Virus record (IMG/VR): IMGVR_UViG_3300008740_000001
Location: 62,001-126,000 of that record
Origin: a virus
Strand: one strand, 5' to 3'
Length of the DNA stretch: 64,000 nucleotides
Shown here: piece by piece, positions 38,396-46,484 of the stretch
Position numbering within the stretch: the stretch's first letter is position 1
Layout: each line of letters begins with the position of its first letter
Made by a program: the position numbers and the translations under genes
Notes under the pieces: generated by a model
Told to the model about the DNA's origin: nothing
Seen by the model: only the letters and a program-made list of their open reading frames with translations
Databases searched by the model: none

Positions 38396-38858
38396 AGTGT
38401 TACCAGTCCTAGTTGGTATTCTGTTTTTAAGCACTCCGGCATATGCACAGGATTCGGAAGATACGGCATCGGAATCCGAAGCGCCCAAATTTACAATACT
38501 AGATTATGGCCAACCAGCCCCATTTCGAGGCACTCTATTCGATCCGACTGCGACTGCACAAATTTTGACCTTGAAGCGCCGACTAGGTGTGGAATATCAA
38601 CTAGAGTTAGATTATAGAATTTCGGAGTTAACAGCTACGCATCAGTTAGAGATGACAAATATGCAGTCTAGATACACGGCCCTCGATGAAGAATATCGTC
38701 TCAGAATTGAGGCCAAAGATGGCGAGATCGAGCAATTAAACACTTCCCTGTCCAAGCTGAGTAAAGATAATCGCCATTGGTTTGCCATCGGCGGGTTCGC
38801 TATCGGCGTTGGAGTTACGGTTGGGATTGTATCAGCCATCGCGGGAGCCAGCAAGTGA
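38385..38858 (+). CDS. Secreted coiled-coil protein with C-terminal membrane segment (possible spanin partner)
   Basis: I chose the ATG at 38385 (157 residues), since the next residues form a clean signal peptide: MLSKVLPVLVGILFLSTPAYA, cleaved before QDSED. There is no Cys at the cleavage site, so this is not a lipoprotein, unlike usual o-spanins and u-spanins. A charged coiled coil follows (residues about 65-125). A C-terminal hydrophobic stretch of about 20 residues (FAIGGFAIGVGVTVGIVSAI) follows and ends in GASK. The topology resembles a unimolecular spanin with its lipid anchor missing. The overlap with the i-spanin-like gene supports a shared lysis role, but it is not proven. Confidence 0.55.
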   Translation: MLSKVLPVLVGILFLSTPAYAQDSEDTASESEAPKFTILDYGQPAPFRGTLFDPTATAQILTLKRRLGVEYQLELDYRISELTATHQLEMTNMQSRYTALDEEYRLRIEAKDGEIEQLNTSLSKLSKDNRHWFAIGGFAIGVGVTVGIVSAIAGASK

Positions 38859-39257
38859 ATGTCAAAGAAAGATTGGAACAAACTAGCAGCTTTTGAGAAA
38901 GCAATATCAAAAAAATATGGACAGGAGACGATCCAAAATCCCAAGTCGGGATGGGATGAAGAAAAGGAAAAGGAATACATTATACAACAGAAAGAGTTGT
39001 ACGAAAAGGAAATCGAGAGAAGGAGCGACACAGAGAAAATAGACCATGATGGTATTTTAATTTCTAAAAAACTACTTAATAGGGAATCTCGAAGAGCATG
39101 TCCAGTTTGCTATAAAATCTTTTTAAAAGCGATGGATGATGTCTGCTTGACAAAGCATGAATGTTGTTTCGAGTGTTATGTAAAGTGGGTAGAAGGAAGA
39201 GAAGAGAGATGGATAAAAGGATGGAGACCAGATGAAGTTCACGAAGAAACAGATTAA
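38859..39257 (+). CDS. Small zinc-binding protein, unknown role
   Basis: This 132-residue, highly charged protein starts immediately after the previous stop. The C-terminal half has two cysteine pairs: Cys81-Pro-Val-Cys84, then Cys103-Phe-Glu-Cys106, with extra Cys at 96 and 102. This is the layout of a small treble-clef or ribbon zinc site. The N-terminal half is a Glu/Lys-rich helix. It overlaps the next gene by 26 bases. I recognise the type (small zinc proteins in T4-like marine phages), but no function. It could be a regulator or an adaptor for a host protein. Confidence 0.6.
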   Translation: MSKKDWNKLAAFEKAISKKYGQETIQNPKSGWDEEKEKEYIIQQKELYEKEIERRSDTEKIDHDGILISKKLLNRESRRACPVCYKIFLKAMDDVCLTKHECCFECYVKWVEGREERWIKGWRPDEVHEETD

Positions 39258-39516
39258 AAAAATTATTGAAGAAGAGTTAGCGTCTTTTAGTCACGGCTTC
39301 TGGCGTCAAGATTTGAAGGAACTCGATGCTTCTGATATAGAACCACCGGTAGCCTCTACTGGCACCGGCCAAGATGGTGTGGTACTCCGAACCCTAACGC
39401 CGGAGCAGAGCGCAGATGTGGAGAACATGGCGGACGCTATTAAAGCAATGGCTCAACAAGACAAAGAGCAAATTGAAGTTATTTTGGCCCAATTGAGTAC
39501 TGAAGCTCTGAGTTAA
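39232..39516 (+). CDS. Small protein with KKQIKKIIEEEL leader
   Basis: This 94-residue protein begins MKFTKKQIKKIIEEEL, an amphipathic helix that recurs on many small T4-like phage proteins and may be a targeting leader. A Gly/Pro/Ser linker follows, then a helical C-terminus rich in Gln, Asp and Ala (residues 55-94). It has no cysteines or membrane segment. It starts inside the zinc-protein gene and is the last gene before a candidate late promoter. The function is unknown; an internal head protein or scaffold accessory is possible, judged from the leader alone. Confidence 0.55.
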   Translation: MKFTKKQIKKIIEEELASFSHGFWRQDLKELDASDIEPPVASTGTGQDGVVLRTLTPEQSADVENMADAIKAMAQQDKEQIEVILAQLSTEALS

Positions 39517-39532
39517 CTAATTATAAAAGAAT

Positions 39533-39545
39533 ACTACTTATTTAA
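39533..39545 (+). promoter_or_regulatory. ACTACTTATTTAA element (candidate late promoter)
   Basis: This variant of the recurring ACTAYTTAT element ends 14 bases before the ATG at 39560 and just before the AAAGGAAG ribosome site. It lies upstream of the packaging and prohead genes. The function is inferred from recurrence. Confidence 0.45.
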
Positions 39546-39559
39546 AGGAAGCGAATATT

Positions 39560-40096
39560 ATGGCAACAACTATAGAAATTATCCAAGGAATTCAGCAGGC
39601 CGCCGCCAACGCTTATGACGGTGCACTGGACGAGAATGGCGATCTAGTAAAGGTCGGCTTGAAGAGAGAAGAAGGCAACCCGCTTTTGGACAAGAGAGTG
39701 ATGGATGGATTCAATGTTTCCTTCTATGGCAACAAGTTGTGCCTTTCTTACCACTCGGAGATTCAATTGAAGGAAGTTTATGGCAACAGCTTCGAATCAG
39801 ACATCGAACAAATGTTGGAAGATGTAGCAAGCTTTTTGCGTAAAGAATATAAGAAGGTGACTGGCGAAAGTTTGTCTTTGAAGGGCTTGGGCGAAGTCGA
39901 TATTCTTGTACAGAACACCTCTAGAGTAAGGTCTTGGGTGCAGGCGAAAAAGCATTATGAGATTGGCTCGCTTAACGAAGTGGAGTCCGTCCCCGGATCT
40001 GACGAAACACCCCAGCAGCGCAAAATAGATCCAGAATTCGAAAAGTTTCTCGCTCTTGGCGGCTTGGGCAAGAAGGCCAAAAACGATAAGCGCTAA
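39560..40096 (+). CDS. Conserved phage protein preceding the terminase
   Basis: This 178-residue protein starts MATTIEIIQGIQQAAANAYDG, then runs as mixed alpha/beta with a Lys-rich C-terminus (LGGLGKKAKNDKR). I recognise it as a conserved but uncharacterised type in T4-like marine phages, adjacent to the terminase. Its position 17 bases before the large terminase gene, where T4 carries the small terminase gp16 (164 residues), makes it a positional candidate for that role. However, I see no clear helix-turn-helix or coiled-coil core as in gp16, so the call stays open. Confidence 0.6.
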   Translation: MATTIEIIQGIQQAAANAYDGALDENGDLVKVGLKREEGNPLLDKRVMDGFNVSFYGNKLCLSYHSEIQLKEVYGNSFESDIEQMLEDVASFLRKEYKKVTGESLSLKGLGEVDILVQNTSRVRSWVQAKKHYEIGSLNEVESVPGSDETPQQRKIDPEFEKFLALGGLGKKAKNDKR

Positions 40097-40113
40097 TTAT
40101 AAAATGGCGAACA

Positions 40114-41697
40114 ATGGCAAAACTGTCCAAAAATCAACAAATCAAAGAAATATTAAAGTGTGGTAAAGACCCAAGTTATTTTTTAAGAAACTATGCCAAG
40201 ATATCTCATCCGCTACATGGTCTAATACCATTTAAAACTTATGATTTCCAAGACGACCTTTTATGTGATTTTAACGATTATCGTTTTAATGTTATTCTGA
40301 AAGCACGTCAGCTTGGAATATCCACTATCACGGCCGGATACATTGTTTGGCTGATGATGTTTCATCGGGATAAAAATGTTTTAGTCATGGCCACAAAGTT
40401 TGGCACAGCCGCCAACCTAGTCAAAAAGGTAAAAGCAATTGTCCAGCATATTCCGCCATGGCTAAAGATTACAGATATCAAAATAGACAACAGAACGTCC
40501 TTTGAGCTGTTAAACGGCTCTCAGATTAAAGCCTCTTCGACCTCTTTCGATGCCGGTCGTTCAGAGGCTCTTTCTTTGTTGGTCATTGACGAGGCGGCGC
40601 ACGTAGAGGGTTTAGAAGAATTGTGGACCGGTTTGTACCCTACGCTGTCGACTGGTGGCCGCTGCATTGCTCTATCAACCCCAAATGGTGTGGGTAACTG
40701 GTTTCACCAAACTTATATCGATGCTGACGAAGAGATTAATGATTTCCATCCAACGTGTTTGCGCTGGGATGTTCATCCTGATCGCGACGTAGATTGGTTT
40801 GAACGCGAAACGCGTAACATGTCCAGACGCCAGATTGCTCAAGAATTAGAATGTAATTTCAATACTTCTGGAGACAGTGTGATCCATCCAGATGACATAT
40901 CTATTCTTGTTGAGAACATTCGCGAGCCACAGTATAGAACCGGATTTGACAGGAATTATTGGATCTGGGAAGAGTACATGACCGAGGCCTCCTACCTGTT
41001 GGTGGCAGATGTCGCTCGCGGTGACGGCGCAGATAGTTCTGCTTTCCACATTATAAAACTAGAAACGATGGAAATTGTTGCAGAATATAAAGGAAAACCT
41101 ACAATTGATGCGTATTCTAGGATATTATATGATGCAGGTCTTGAATATGGTCGATGCCTTTTGGTGGTGGAGAACGTTGGAGTTGGATACTCGGTGTTAG
41201 AAAAGCTTATAGAACTAGAGTATCCCAATTTATATTATTCTGTCAAGTCTACGCACGAGTTTGTGGAGCAATACCAAGCAGAAGTCATGTCTAACGCAGT
41301 CGCCGGTTTTACCACTTCTACAAAAACTAGACCATTAGTTATTGCAAAACTGGAGGAATTCATTAGAAATAAACTAATTAAGATATATTCCGAAAGAACT
41401 GTGGAGGAACTTAAAACATTTATTTGGTATAATGGCAAGCCACAGGCTATGAGGGGCTACTCTGATGACCTAACCATGGCATTGGCAATTGCGTGCTGGG
41501 TTAGAGATACAGCCCTAACAGTAAACCAGCGAAATGTTGAATATCAGAAGGCCTTTTTGAGTTCGATCCAAACCACTAGTAGAAAAATGAACACTACAAT
41601 TGCAGGGATGGAAGGACACAAGCGCTCCAAGGGCGACAGAATAACCGAGGAAGAGAAAAAGAGAATGAAAGAATTTATGTGGGTATATAAAGGATAA
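40114..41697 (+). CDS. gp17: Terminase large subunit gp17
   Basis: This 527-residue packaging motor has an N-terminal ATPase with a variant Walker A, KARQLGIST (residues 63-71), and Walker B LLVIDEAAH (Asp159, Glu160), followed by the coupling motif LSTPNG. The C-terminal RNase H-fold nuclease has the acidic triad in LVADVARGDGADS (Asp299), VVENVG (Glu353) and GYSDDLTMAL (Asp451/Asp452). It is shorter than T4 gp17 (610 residues), mainly at the ends. It cuts concatemeric DNA and pumps it into the prohead through the portal, whose gene starts 2 bases later. No inteins or insertions are visible. Confidence 0.95.
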   Translation: MAKLSKNQQIKEILKCGKDPSYFLRNYAKISHPLHGLIPFKTYDFQDDLLCDFNDYRFNVILKARQLGISTITAGYIVWLMMFHRDKNVLVMATKFGTAANLVKKVKAIVQHIPPWLKITDIKIDNRTSFELLNGSQIKASSTSFDAGRSEALSLLVIDEAAHVEGLEELWTGLYPTLSTGGRCIALSTPNGVGNWFHQTYIDADEEINDFHPTCLRWDVHPDRDVDWFERETRNMSRRQIAQELECNFNTSGDSVIHPDDISILVENIREPQYRTGFDRNYWIWEEYMTEASYLLVADVARGDGADSSAFHIIKLETMEIVAEYKGKPTIDAYSRILYDAGLEYGRCLLVVENVGVGYSVLEKLIELEYPNLYYSVKSTHEFVEQYQAEVMSNAVAGFTTSTKTRPLVIAKLEEFIRNKLIKIYSERTVEELKTFIWYNGKPQAMRGYSDDLTMALAIACWVRDTALTVNQRNVEYQKAFLSSIQTTSRKMNTTIAGMEGHKRSKGDRITEEEKKRMKEFMWVYKG

Positions 41698-41699
41698 AC

Positions 41700-43676
41700 A
41701 TGGCAGATAACGATAAAAATCCAAGAAACAATCAAGCGGATCTGTTTAAGAGACTAACGAGGCTCTTCTCAGGCCCGATTATTAATCATAGAAGCCAGTC
41801 TGGTCGTCGTATCCGACGCCAGCATATGGATAAATATGCTGCACAGTTTAAGTCAGCTAGCGGTCAGCAGTTTAAGAAGAGCACATATAACCCCCTTGAA
41901 CGTATTTCACACGATGCTATCGCTAACCAGCGTAGAGCAGAACGCTATGTAGATTTCGATCAGATGGAGTATATGCCAGAGTTGGCTTCTGCTTTGGATA
42001 TCTACGCTGACGAAATGACAACCTCGTCCGACTTGTCTCCGATGATTAGGATCAACTGTCCTAATGAGGAGATCAAAGCAGTCTTAAGCACGCTGTATGT
42101 AAATATTTTAAATGTCGATTCCAACCTATTCGGCTGGTGCCGCACCATGTCAAAATACGGAGATTTTTTCTTGTATCTAGATCTGGACGAAAGCTTTGGA
42201 ATTCGGACTGTGTTGCCTTTGCCCCCACAGGAGGTCGAGAGACTAGAAGGTCTAGACGCCACAAATCCAAATTATGTTCAGTACCAGTGGAATTCCGCAG
42301 GTATGACATTTGAGAATTGGCAAATTTCACACTTTAGAGTACTCGGCAACGACAAGTATGCTCCTTATGGCACATCTATCCTTGAACCAGCCCGCCGGAT
42401 CTGGCGCCAGTTGACGCTTATCGAAGATGCCATGATGGCGTATCGAGTTATTCGCTCCCCCGAACGCAGAGTTTTCTATATCGATGTTGGCCAGATCGCC
42501 CCACAAGATGTGGAGCAATATATGCAAAAGATTATTACGCAGATGAAGCGCCATCAGGTACTTGACCCCGACACAGGCCGTGTTGATCTTCGCTATAACC
42601 CAATGTCCGTTGAAGAAGACTACTACATCCCTGTCCGTGGCCAACAGTCAAACACTCGGATTGAAAATCTCCAAGGTGGCCAGCACGCCACAGCGATTGA
42701 CGACGTTAAGTACTTGAGAGACAAACTGTTCTCCGCACTAAAGATTCCGCAATCGTACTTAACGATGGGCGAAGGCGCCGAGGAAGATAAGACCACCCTC
42801 GCACAAAAGGACATTCGATTTGCGAGAACGATCCAGCGCTTACAGAGAGTCGTAATCAGCGAATTGGAAAAGATTGGGATTGTGCACTTATACACTCTCG
42901 GATTCAGAGGTGACGATCTTCTGAGCTTTAAGCTTACTTTGAACAATCCTTCACGCATTGCTGAATTGCAAGAACTTGAACACTGGCGCACGAAATTTGA
43001 AGTTGCCGGCGCAGCCACCGAGGGGTTCTTTTCAAGACGCTGGGTGGCACAACACTTATTCTCAATGTCGGAGGAAGAATTCCTACGCAACCAGCGAGAA
43101 ATTTACTATGATAGAAAATACGATGCATCTCTGCAGGCTGTTGCTGAAAGTGCCGCCGCCGAAGCAGCAGGAATGGCCGGCGGCATGCCACCTGCAGGCG
43201 GCGAAGAAGGGGCCCCGCCGCTTGATCCCGGCGCTGAAGGAGAAGAGGGCATGCCAGAGCCCGGCGCCGAGGAAATGCCACCAGATGCCGGTGGAGAGGC
43301 CGCACCCGAGCCTGAAACTGGAGATCTCCTTGCGGCTCCACCCGGATCGCGACCTTCACCCAGAATACACGATGGTCCCCATGGCGGCAAGAAATACTAT
43401 CCCGTTAAGAGTGATAAGAGGGATATGGGCGCCCGCAACAGAAGTTTTAACAGGCTAGCCACCCCAGAATTTGGCACTTATAGAACCACTAATTTAGGCG
43501 CCCCAGAGCTTCGATCTTTATCAAAGGGAATTTTTGCTGAAGAAGGGTCTAATTATAGTGATAGCGAAATAATACAAGAGAAGCGCCTGTTTGAGATAAA
43601 CAATGAGATTAGAACATTGATCGAAAATCTAGAAAAGAATTCGGAGTTGACACAAAATGAAGATGAAACACAATAA
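41700..43676 (+). CDS. gp20: Portal protein gp20
   Basis: This 658-residue protein is a T4-type portal (T4 gp20 is 524). Signatures include YVDFDQMEYMPELASALDIYADE (residues about 80-105), HFRVLGNDKYAPYGTSILEPARR in the middle, and the stem and crown region KYLRDKLFSALKIPQSYL. Residues about 483-543 are an extra low-complexity stretch rich in Gly, Ala, Pro and Glu, and a further extension carries it beyond T4's length. The dodecameric portal sits at one head vertex, nucleates assembly and is the channel for DNA. The gene starts 2 bases after the terminase stop and overlaps the next by 20 bases. Confidence 0.94.
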   Translation: MADNDKNPRNNQADLFKRLTRLFSGPIINHRSQSGRRIRRQHMDKYAAQFKSASGQQFKKSTYNPLERISHDAIANQRRAERYVDFDQMEYMPELASALDIYADEMTTSSDLSPMIRINCPNEEIKAVLSTLYVNILNVDSNLFGWCRTMSKYGDFFLYLDLDESFGIRTVLPLPPQEVERLEGLDATNPNYVQYQWNSAGMTFENWQISHFRVLGNDKYAPYGTSILEPARRIWRQLTLIEDAMMAYRVIRSPERRVFYIDVGQIAPQDVEQYMQKIITQMKRHQVLDPDTGRVDLRYNPMSVEEDYYIPVRGQQSNTRIENLQGGQHATAIDDVKYLRDKLFSALKIPQSYLTMGEGAEEDKTTLAQKDIRFARTIQRLQRVVISELEKIGIVHLYTLGFRGDDLLSFKLTLNNPSRIAELQELEHWRTKFEVAGAATEGFFSRRWVAQHLFSMSEEEFLRNQREIYYDRKYDASLQAVAESAAAEAAGMAGGMPPAGGEEGAPPLDPGAEGEEGMPEPGAEEMPPDAGGEAAPEPETGDLLAAPPGSRPSPRIHDGPHGGKKYYPVKSDKRDMGARNRSFNRLATPEFGTYRTTNLGAPELRSLSKGIFAEEGSNYSDSEIIQEKRLFEINNEIRTLIENLEKNSELTQNEDETQ

Positions 43677-44478
43677 GAAACGCAACACAGCTATATTGTA
43701 TGAGGTCCTGACACAACAGCTTACTAAGGCAGTGATCGATAAAGATAAATCAAAAAAGCAGCGTATCGCCAGTGTGTTACGTTCGTTTTTCAGCACCGGC
43801 AAAATTATGAACCGTGAGTTGGAGCTATACAAAGCTTTATACGAGACTAGGGGTCTGGAAGAGGGCCTATGTATTCGGCTGGTTCAAGAAGTGGCCAAAG
43901 CTCACGCGGCACTTGATCAGAAAGAGATCTACAAAGAACAGTCAAAACTGATTGATGTGATTAATAAAGAAGTTTCGAAGTCAGCATTTCAGGCGTTTAT
44001 TCCAAATTATAAATGCCTAGCCAGTATTTCGCAAATGTTTAATCCTTCTGTGACAATCAAGAACAAGGTTTTATTAGAGAAGCAAATTGTAGACTATATG
44101 TCAGTGACCAAACTGGAAGACAAGAAAGATCTGGTGCCAATTGACAACATTGTTTATACTAAGTTTGTGGAGAAGTTTAATGACAAATACAGCGATCACT
44201 TGTTAGAAGAACAGAAGACGCTTCTTAGTAAATATATTTCTTCTTTTGCCGACAACGGTGTTGAGCTTAAGATCTATTTAAACGAGGAAATCGAAAGACT
44301 CAAGGAAGAGATGGCTTCCTGTATTACACTTAAAGAGTTCATCGACGATAGCCACATGCAAGAGAAGGCCAAAAAGGTTGTTGAGTTATTGGACTCCACA
44401 TCTACCCGGGCCGTCAACACGGCTTTAGTAGAAGACGTGGTGAAGATTCAGTCTTTGGTCAAGGAGATAAGGGACTGA
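43657..44478 (+). CDS. Conserved prohead-module protein, unknown role
   Basis: This 273-residue protein starts inside the end of the portal gene (MKMKHNKKRNTAILYEVL). It is almost entirely helical, with Lys/Glu-rich heptad-like stretches and no cysteine pattern. I recognise it as a protein commonly found after the portal gene in T4-like marine phages, but no function is known to me. Its position corresponds to T4 gp67/gp68, the prohead core proteins, so a core or scaffold role is possible. Its stop overlaps the next start (TGATG). Confidence 0.6.
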   Translation: MKMKHNKKRNTAILYEVLTQQLTKAVIDKDKSKKQRIASVLRSFFSTGKIMNRELELYKALYETRGLEEGLCIRLVQEVAKAHAALDQKEIYKEQSKLIDVINKEVSKSAFQAFIPNYKCLASISQMFNPSVTIKNKVLLEKQIVDYMSVTKLEDKKDLVPIDNIVYTKFVEKFNDKYSDHLLEEQKTLLSKYISSFADNGVELKIYLNEEIERLKEEMASCITLKEFIDDSHMQEKAKKVVELLDSTSTRAVNTALVEDVVKIQSLVKEIRD

Positions 44479-45020
44479 TGGGCATTAAAATCAAAATTGG
44501 CAAGTCTAAAGTAACTGAGCCGGTTACTAGAAAGTTTGAATTAAAGATTAGAAAGTCGCTGGATGGCAACTTGATGATTTTTGATCATGCCGATATTGAT
44601 ATTGTAATCATGCCTTCCAAGAAAAAGATTCTTACACTTCCAAAAGAGATCATGACTGATGCTGTCTATGGTGCTCAAAATAGATTGATGGCACACCTGA
44701 GAAGAAAGGGTGTTATCGATGTAGCTTCTGTACAGGGCGGGAACGTGTATGGCTCAATAGAAGCGATCATTGCTGAAAGCGTTGATGGTTTAGATTCAGT
44801 AAAGATGGTTTTGTTAAACATTGATAAATTTATCGATGAAGAGCGCCCCTACTTCGACTTTGTTAAGGGCTACGAAGATGAGGCCTCTGACGTGTACACT
44901 GACCCAGATGATCTGCACTCTACCGACCTAGGAGATGTGAGCCATCACGATACGAAGGGATCTATCCGCCCGGGCTGGGTAAGAGATCCATACGGCCTAT
45001 CCCAACTTTACAAAATCTAG
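44478..45020 (+). CDS. Conserved prohead-module protein, unknown role
   Basis: This 180-residue protein follows by stop-start overlap. The N-terminal half is beta-rich (TRKFELKIRKSLDGNLMIFDHADIDIV). The middle is helical (AQNRLMAHLRRKGVIDVASVQGG), and the C-terminus is acidic, with a final RPGWVRDPYGLSQLYKI tail. It has no membrane segments. Similar proteins sit between portal and protease genes in large T4-like phages. A head-assembly role is inferred from that constant position only. Confidence 0.6.
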   Translation: MGIKIKIGKSKVTEPVTRKFELKIRKSLDGNLMIFDHADIDIVIMPSKKKILTLPKEIMTDAVYGAQNRLMAHLRRKGVIDVASVQGGNVYGSIEAIIAESVDGLDSVKMVLLNIDKFIDEERPYFDFVKGYEDEASDVYTDPDDLHSTDLGDVSHHDTKGSIRPGWVRDPYGLSQLYKI

Positions 45021-45029
45021 AGGTGATGT

Positions 45030-45365
45030 TTGAGTATATTAGTGAATTTATTATGGTTTATCCTGTGTTCTTATGGGTTGACCCAGATACTTGTATACGG
45101 TTCTCTCTTTAACAGAATAAGACCCCGTAAGGAATGGCTTAAAGGCGCCGGCGAATTATTCCATTGTCCAATGTGCATGGGATTTTGGGTTGGTGCTTTT
45201 TTGTTTTGTATTTCTTCGCACACCGAACTATTTACATTTGAGCAGAATTTAGTAAACTTATTTATTTGTGGCTGGGTCTCTTCTGGCACATCATATATAA
45301 TGAATGTTTTGTTTTGCGACAACGGAATTCAACTAGGAGTTAACAATGGCAAAGACATGGACTAA
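45030..45365 (+). CDS. DUF1360-type small membrane protein
   Basis: This 111-residue protein starts at TTG behind AGAGGTGA. It has about three hydrophobic segments (residues 1-23, 50-63 and 72-95). A Cys46-Pro-Met-Cys49 pair followed by MGFWVGA matches the CPxCxGFWxG signature of the DUF1360 family, found in phages and bacteria. The positively charged loop RIRPRKEWLK lies between the first and second segments. Its function is unknown; placement beside the prohead protease gene suggests expression with head genes. It overlaps a tiny ORF by 20 bases. Confidence 0.72.
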   Translation: MSILVNLLWFILCSYGLTQILVYGSLFNRIRPRKEWLKGAGELFHCPMCMGFWVGAFLFCISSHTELFTFEQNLVNLFICGWVSSGTSYIMNVLFCDNGIQLGVNNGKDMD

Positions 45366-45411
45366 AAAGTGGCTACTTCAACCTGTTCGACGCTGCTGCA
45401 AGGGCTCTTAG
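45346..45411 (+). CDS. Possible 21-residue peptide ORF
   Basis: An ATG preceded at normal spacing by TAGGAGT opens a 21-residue frame that begins MAKTWTKKW and ends in an RRCCKGS segment. It has six basic residues and two adjacent cysteines. It overlaps the end of the DUF1360 gene and stops 33 bases before the prohead protease gene, just before a GC-rich hairpin. It could be a real small protein or a leader whose translation controls the hairpin. The good ribosome site is the main support. Confidence 0.4.
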   Translation: MAKTWTKKWLLQPVRRCCKGS

Positions 45412-45415
45412 CTCA

Positions 45416-45432
45416 CGCGGGTGGCGCCCGCG
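45416..45432 (+). promoter_or_regulatory. GC-rich hairpin before the prohead protease gene
   Basis: CGCGGG (45416-45421) pairs with CCCGCG (45427-45432) around a five-base loop TGGCG. The AAGG ribosome site and the ATG at 45445 follow directly, with no T run, so this is not a terminator. It may pace translation or mark RNA processing. Confidence 0.45.
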
Positions 45433-45444
45433 AAGGTATTAATT

Positions 45445-46044
45445 ATGAAGAAAGTGCTTTTACGAGAATATTATGAACTATGCGAAGGTGGCGTTTGCCA
45501 AGATCTCTTAACTGAAGAGGAAAAGAGGTATGTGGCAAACGGAGGCATGATTTTGTCTGGCGTTATGCAGAGATCTGACGCCCAAAATGGAAATGGCAGA
45601 ATTTATCCTCACAAGACCCTCCAGCGAGAAGTCGAAAATTACAATAAGCTTGTGCGAGAGTCCCGAGCCTTGGGTGAATTAGACCACCCTGAAGATTCCG
45701 TCATCAATCTTAAGAACGCTTCACACTTAGTCACTGACATCTGGTGGGACAATAAGGATGTGATGGGCAAAGTAAAAGTATTGAACACTCCGGCCGGTAA
45801 GGTTCTGCAAGAACTGGTTAACAGCGGAGTAAAGCTTGGGATATCCTCCAGAGGCCTAGGTTCAGTTTCCGAGTCCACCGGCGGCACAATTGTTGAAGAT
45901 GATTTTCAGTTGATTTGTTTTGATTTCGTCTCTGAGCCCTCAACCACAGGTGCTTTCATGGTGAAGGAGAACAAAGAGCCAAATATTTTCACCAAGGCCG
46001 ATAAGATAAATCGAATTTTAAATGATATTTTGAGAGACAAATGA
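45445..46044 (+). CDS. gp21: Prohead core protease gp21
   Basis: I chose the ATG at 45445 (199 residues; T4 gp21 is 212) because a GAAGG site precedes it; the GTG at 45421 lies within the hairpin. The herpesvirus-assemblin-like protease fold of gp21 is supported by GGMILSGVMQRSDAQNGNGR near the N-terminus, the GELDHPE motif with catalytic His81, and the LGISSRGLGS motif with catalytic Ser134 or Ser135. The protease matures the prohead by cutting scaffold and capsid proteins after (L/I)-x-E sites. The next gene starts within its stop codon (ATGA). Confidence 0.93.
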   Translation: MKKVLLREYYELCEGGVCQDLLTEEEKRYVANGGMILSGVMQRSDAQNGNGRIYPHKTLQREVENYNKLVRESRALGELDHPEDSVINLKNASHLVTDIWWDNKDVMGKVKVLNTPAGKVLQELVNSGVKLGISSRGLGSVSESTGGTIVEDDFQLICFDFVSEPSTTGAFMVKENKEPNIFTKADKINRILNDILRDK

Positions 46045-46484
46045 AAAAAGAAGAATTAAAGGCAGCCCTAAAACCGCTAATCAAAGAGTGCATCAAGGAG
46101 GTGATGTTTGAAGACGATGTGTTGTCTTCCGTGATTAAGGAAGTCATTAAAGGCACGTCTTCTGCACAAGTGGTAACAGAGGTAAAGACGGAACAAAAGC
46201 CTGCACCGGCGCCCGAGAGGTTCGGTGCAGGCCGTCCCGATCCTGCAAAAGCTCTAGCAGAGAGAAAGAGTAAACTTCTTGGAGCAATCGGCTCGGAAGC
46301 GTTCAATGGGATTGATATTTTTGAAGGTACCGCCCCACTGAGCAAAGGAGCAGAAAGTTCAGATGGCCCACATATCCCAAGCGTGCTGGGGGACGATCCT
46401 GCAGACTCGGGAGTCGATATCACCGGACTGTTCTCTTCTGCTGGCCATACTTGGAAAACAATATCTAGTGGGATGAAGAAGTAA
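46041..46484 (+). CDS. Small prohead-module protein with helical leader
   Basis: This 147-residue protein starts MKKEELKAALKPLIKECIKEV, a leader-like amphipathic helix recalling the N-terminus of the protein at 39232. A Pro/Ala/Glu-rich linker with PAPAPERFGAGRPDP follows, and the C-terminus ends SAGHTWKTISSGMKK. The gene overlaps the protease gene (ATGA), and the bS21 gene starts on the base after its stop. The family is unknown to me; an internal head or core protein cut by gp21 is plausible but unproven. Confidence 0.58.
   Translation: MKKEELKAALKPLIKECIKEVMFEDDVLSSVIKEVIKGTSSAQVVTEVKTEQKPAPAPERFGAGRPDPAKALAERKSKLLGAIGSEAFNGIDIFEGTAPLSKGAESSDGPHIPSVLGDDPADSGVDITGLFSSAGHTWKTISSGMKK

Noticed and set aside
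39560-40096. Firm call as small terminase gp16
   Set aside because: Only its position fits; I see no helix-turn-helix or coiled-coil core, so it is listed as conserved unknown.
45421-45444. Upstream GTG start for the prohead protease
   Set aside because: It lies within a GC hairpin and adds residues not typical of gp21; the ATG at 45445 has a proper GAAGG site.
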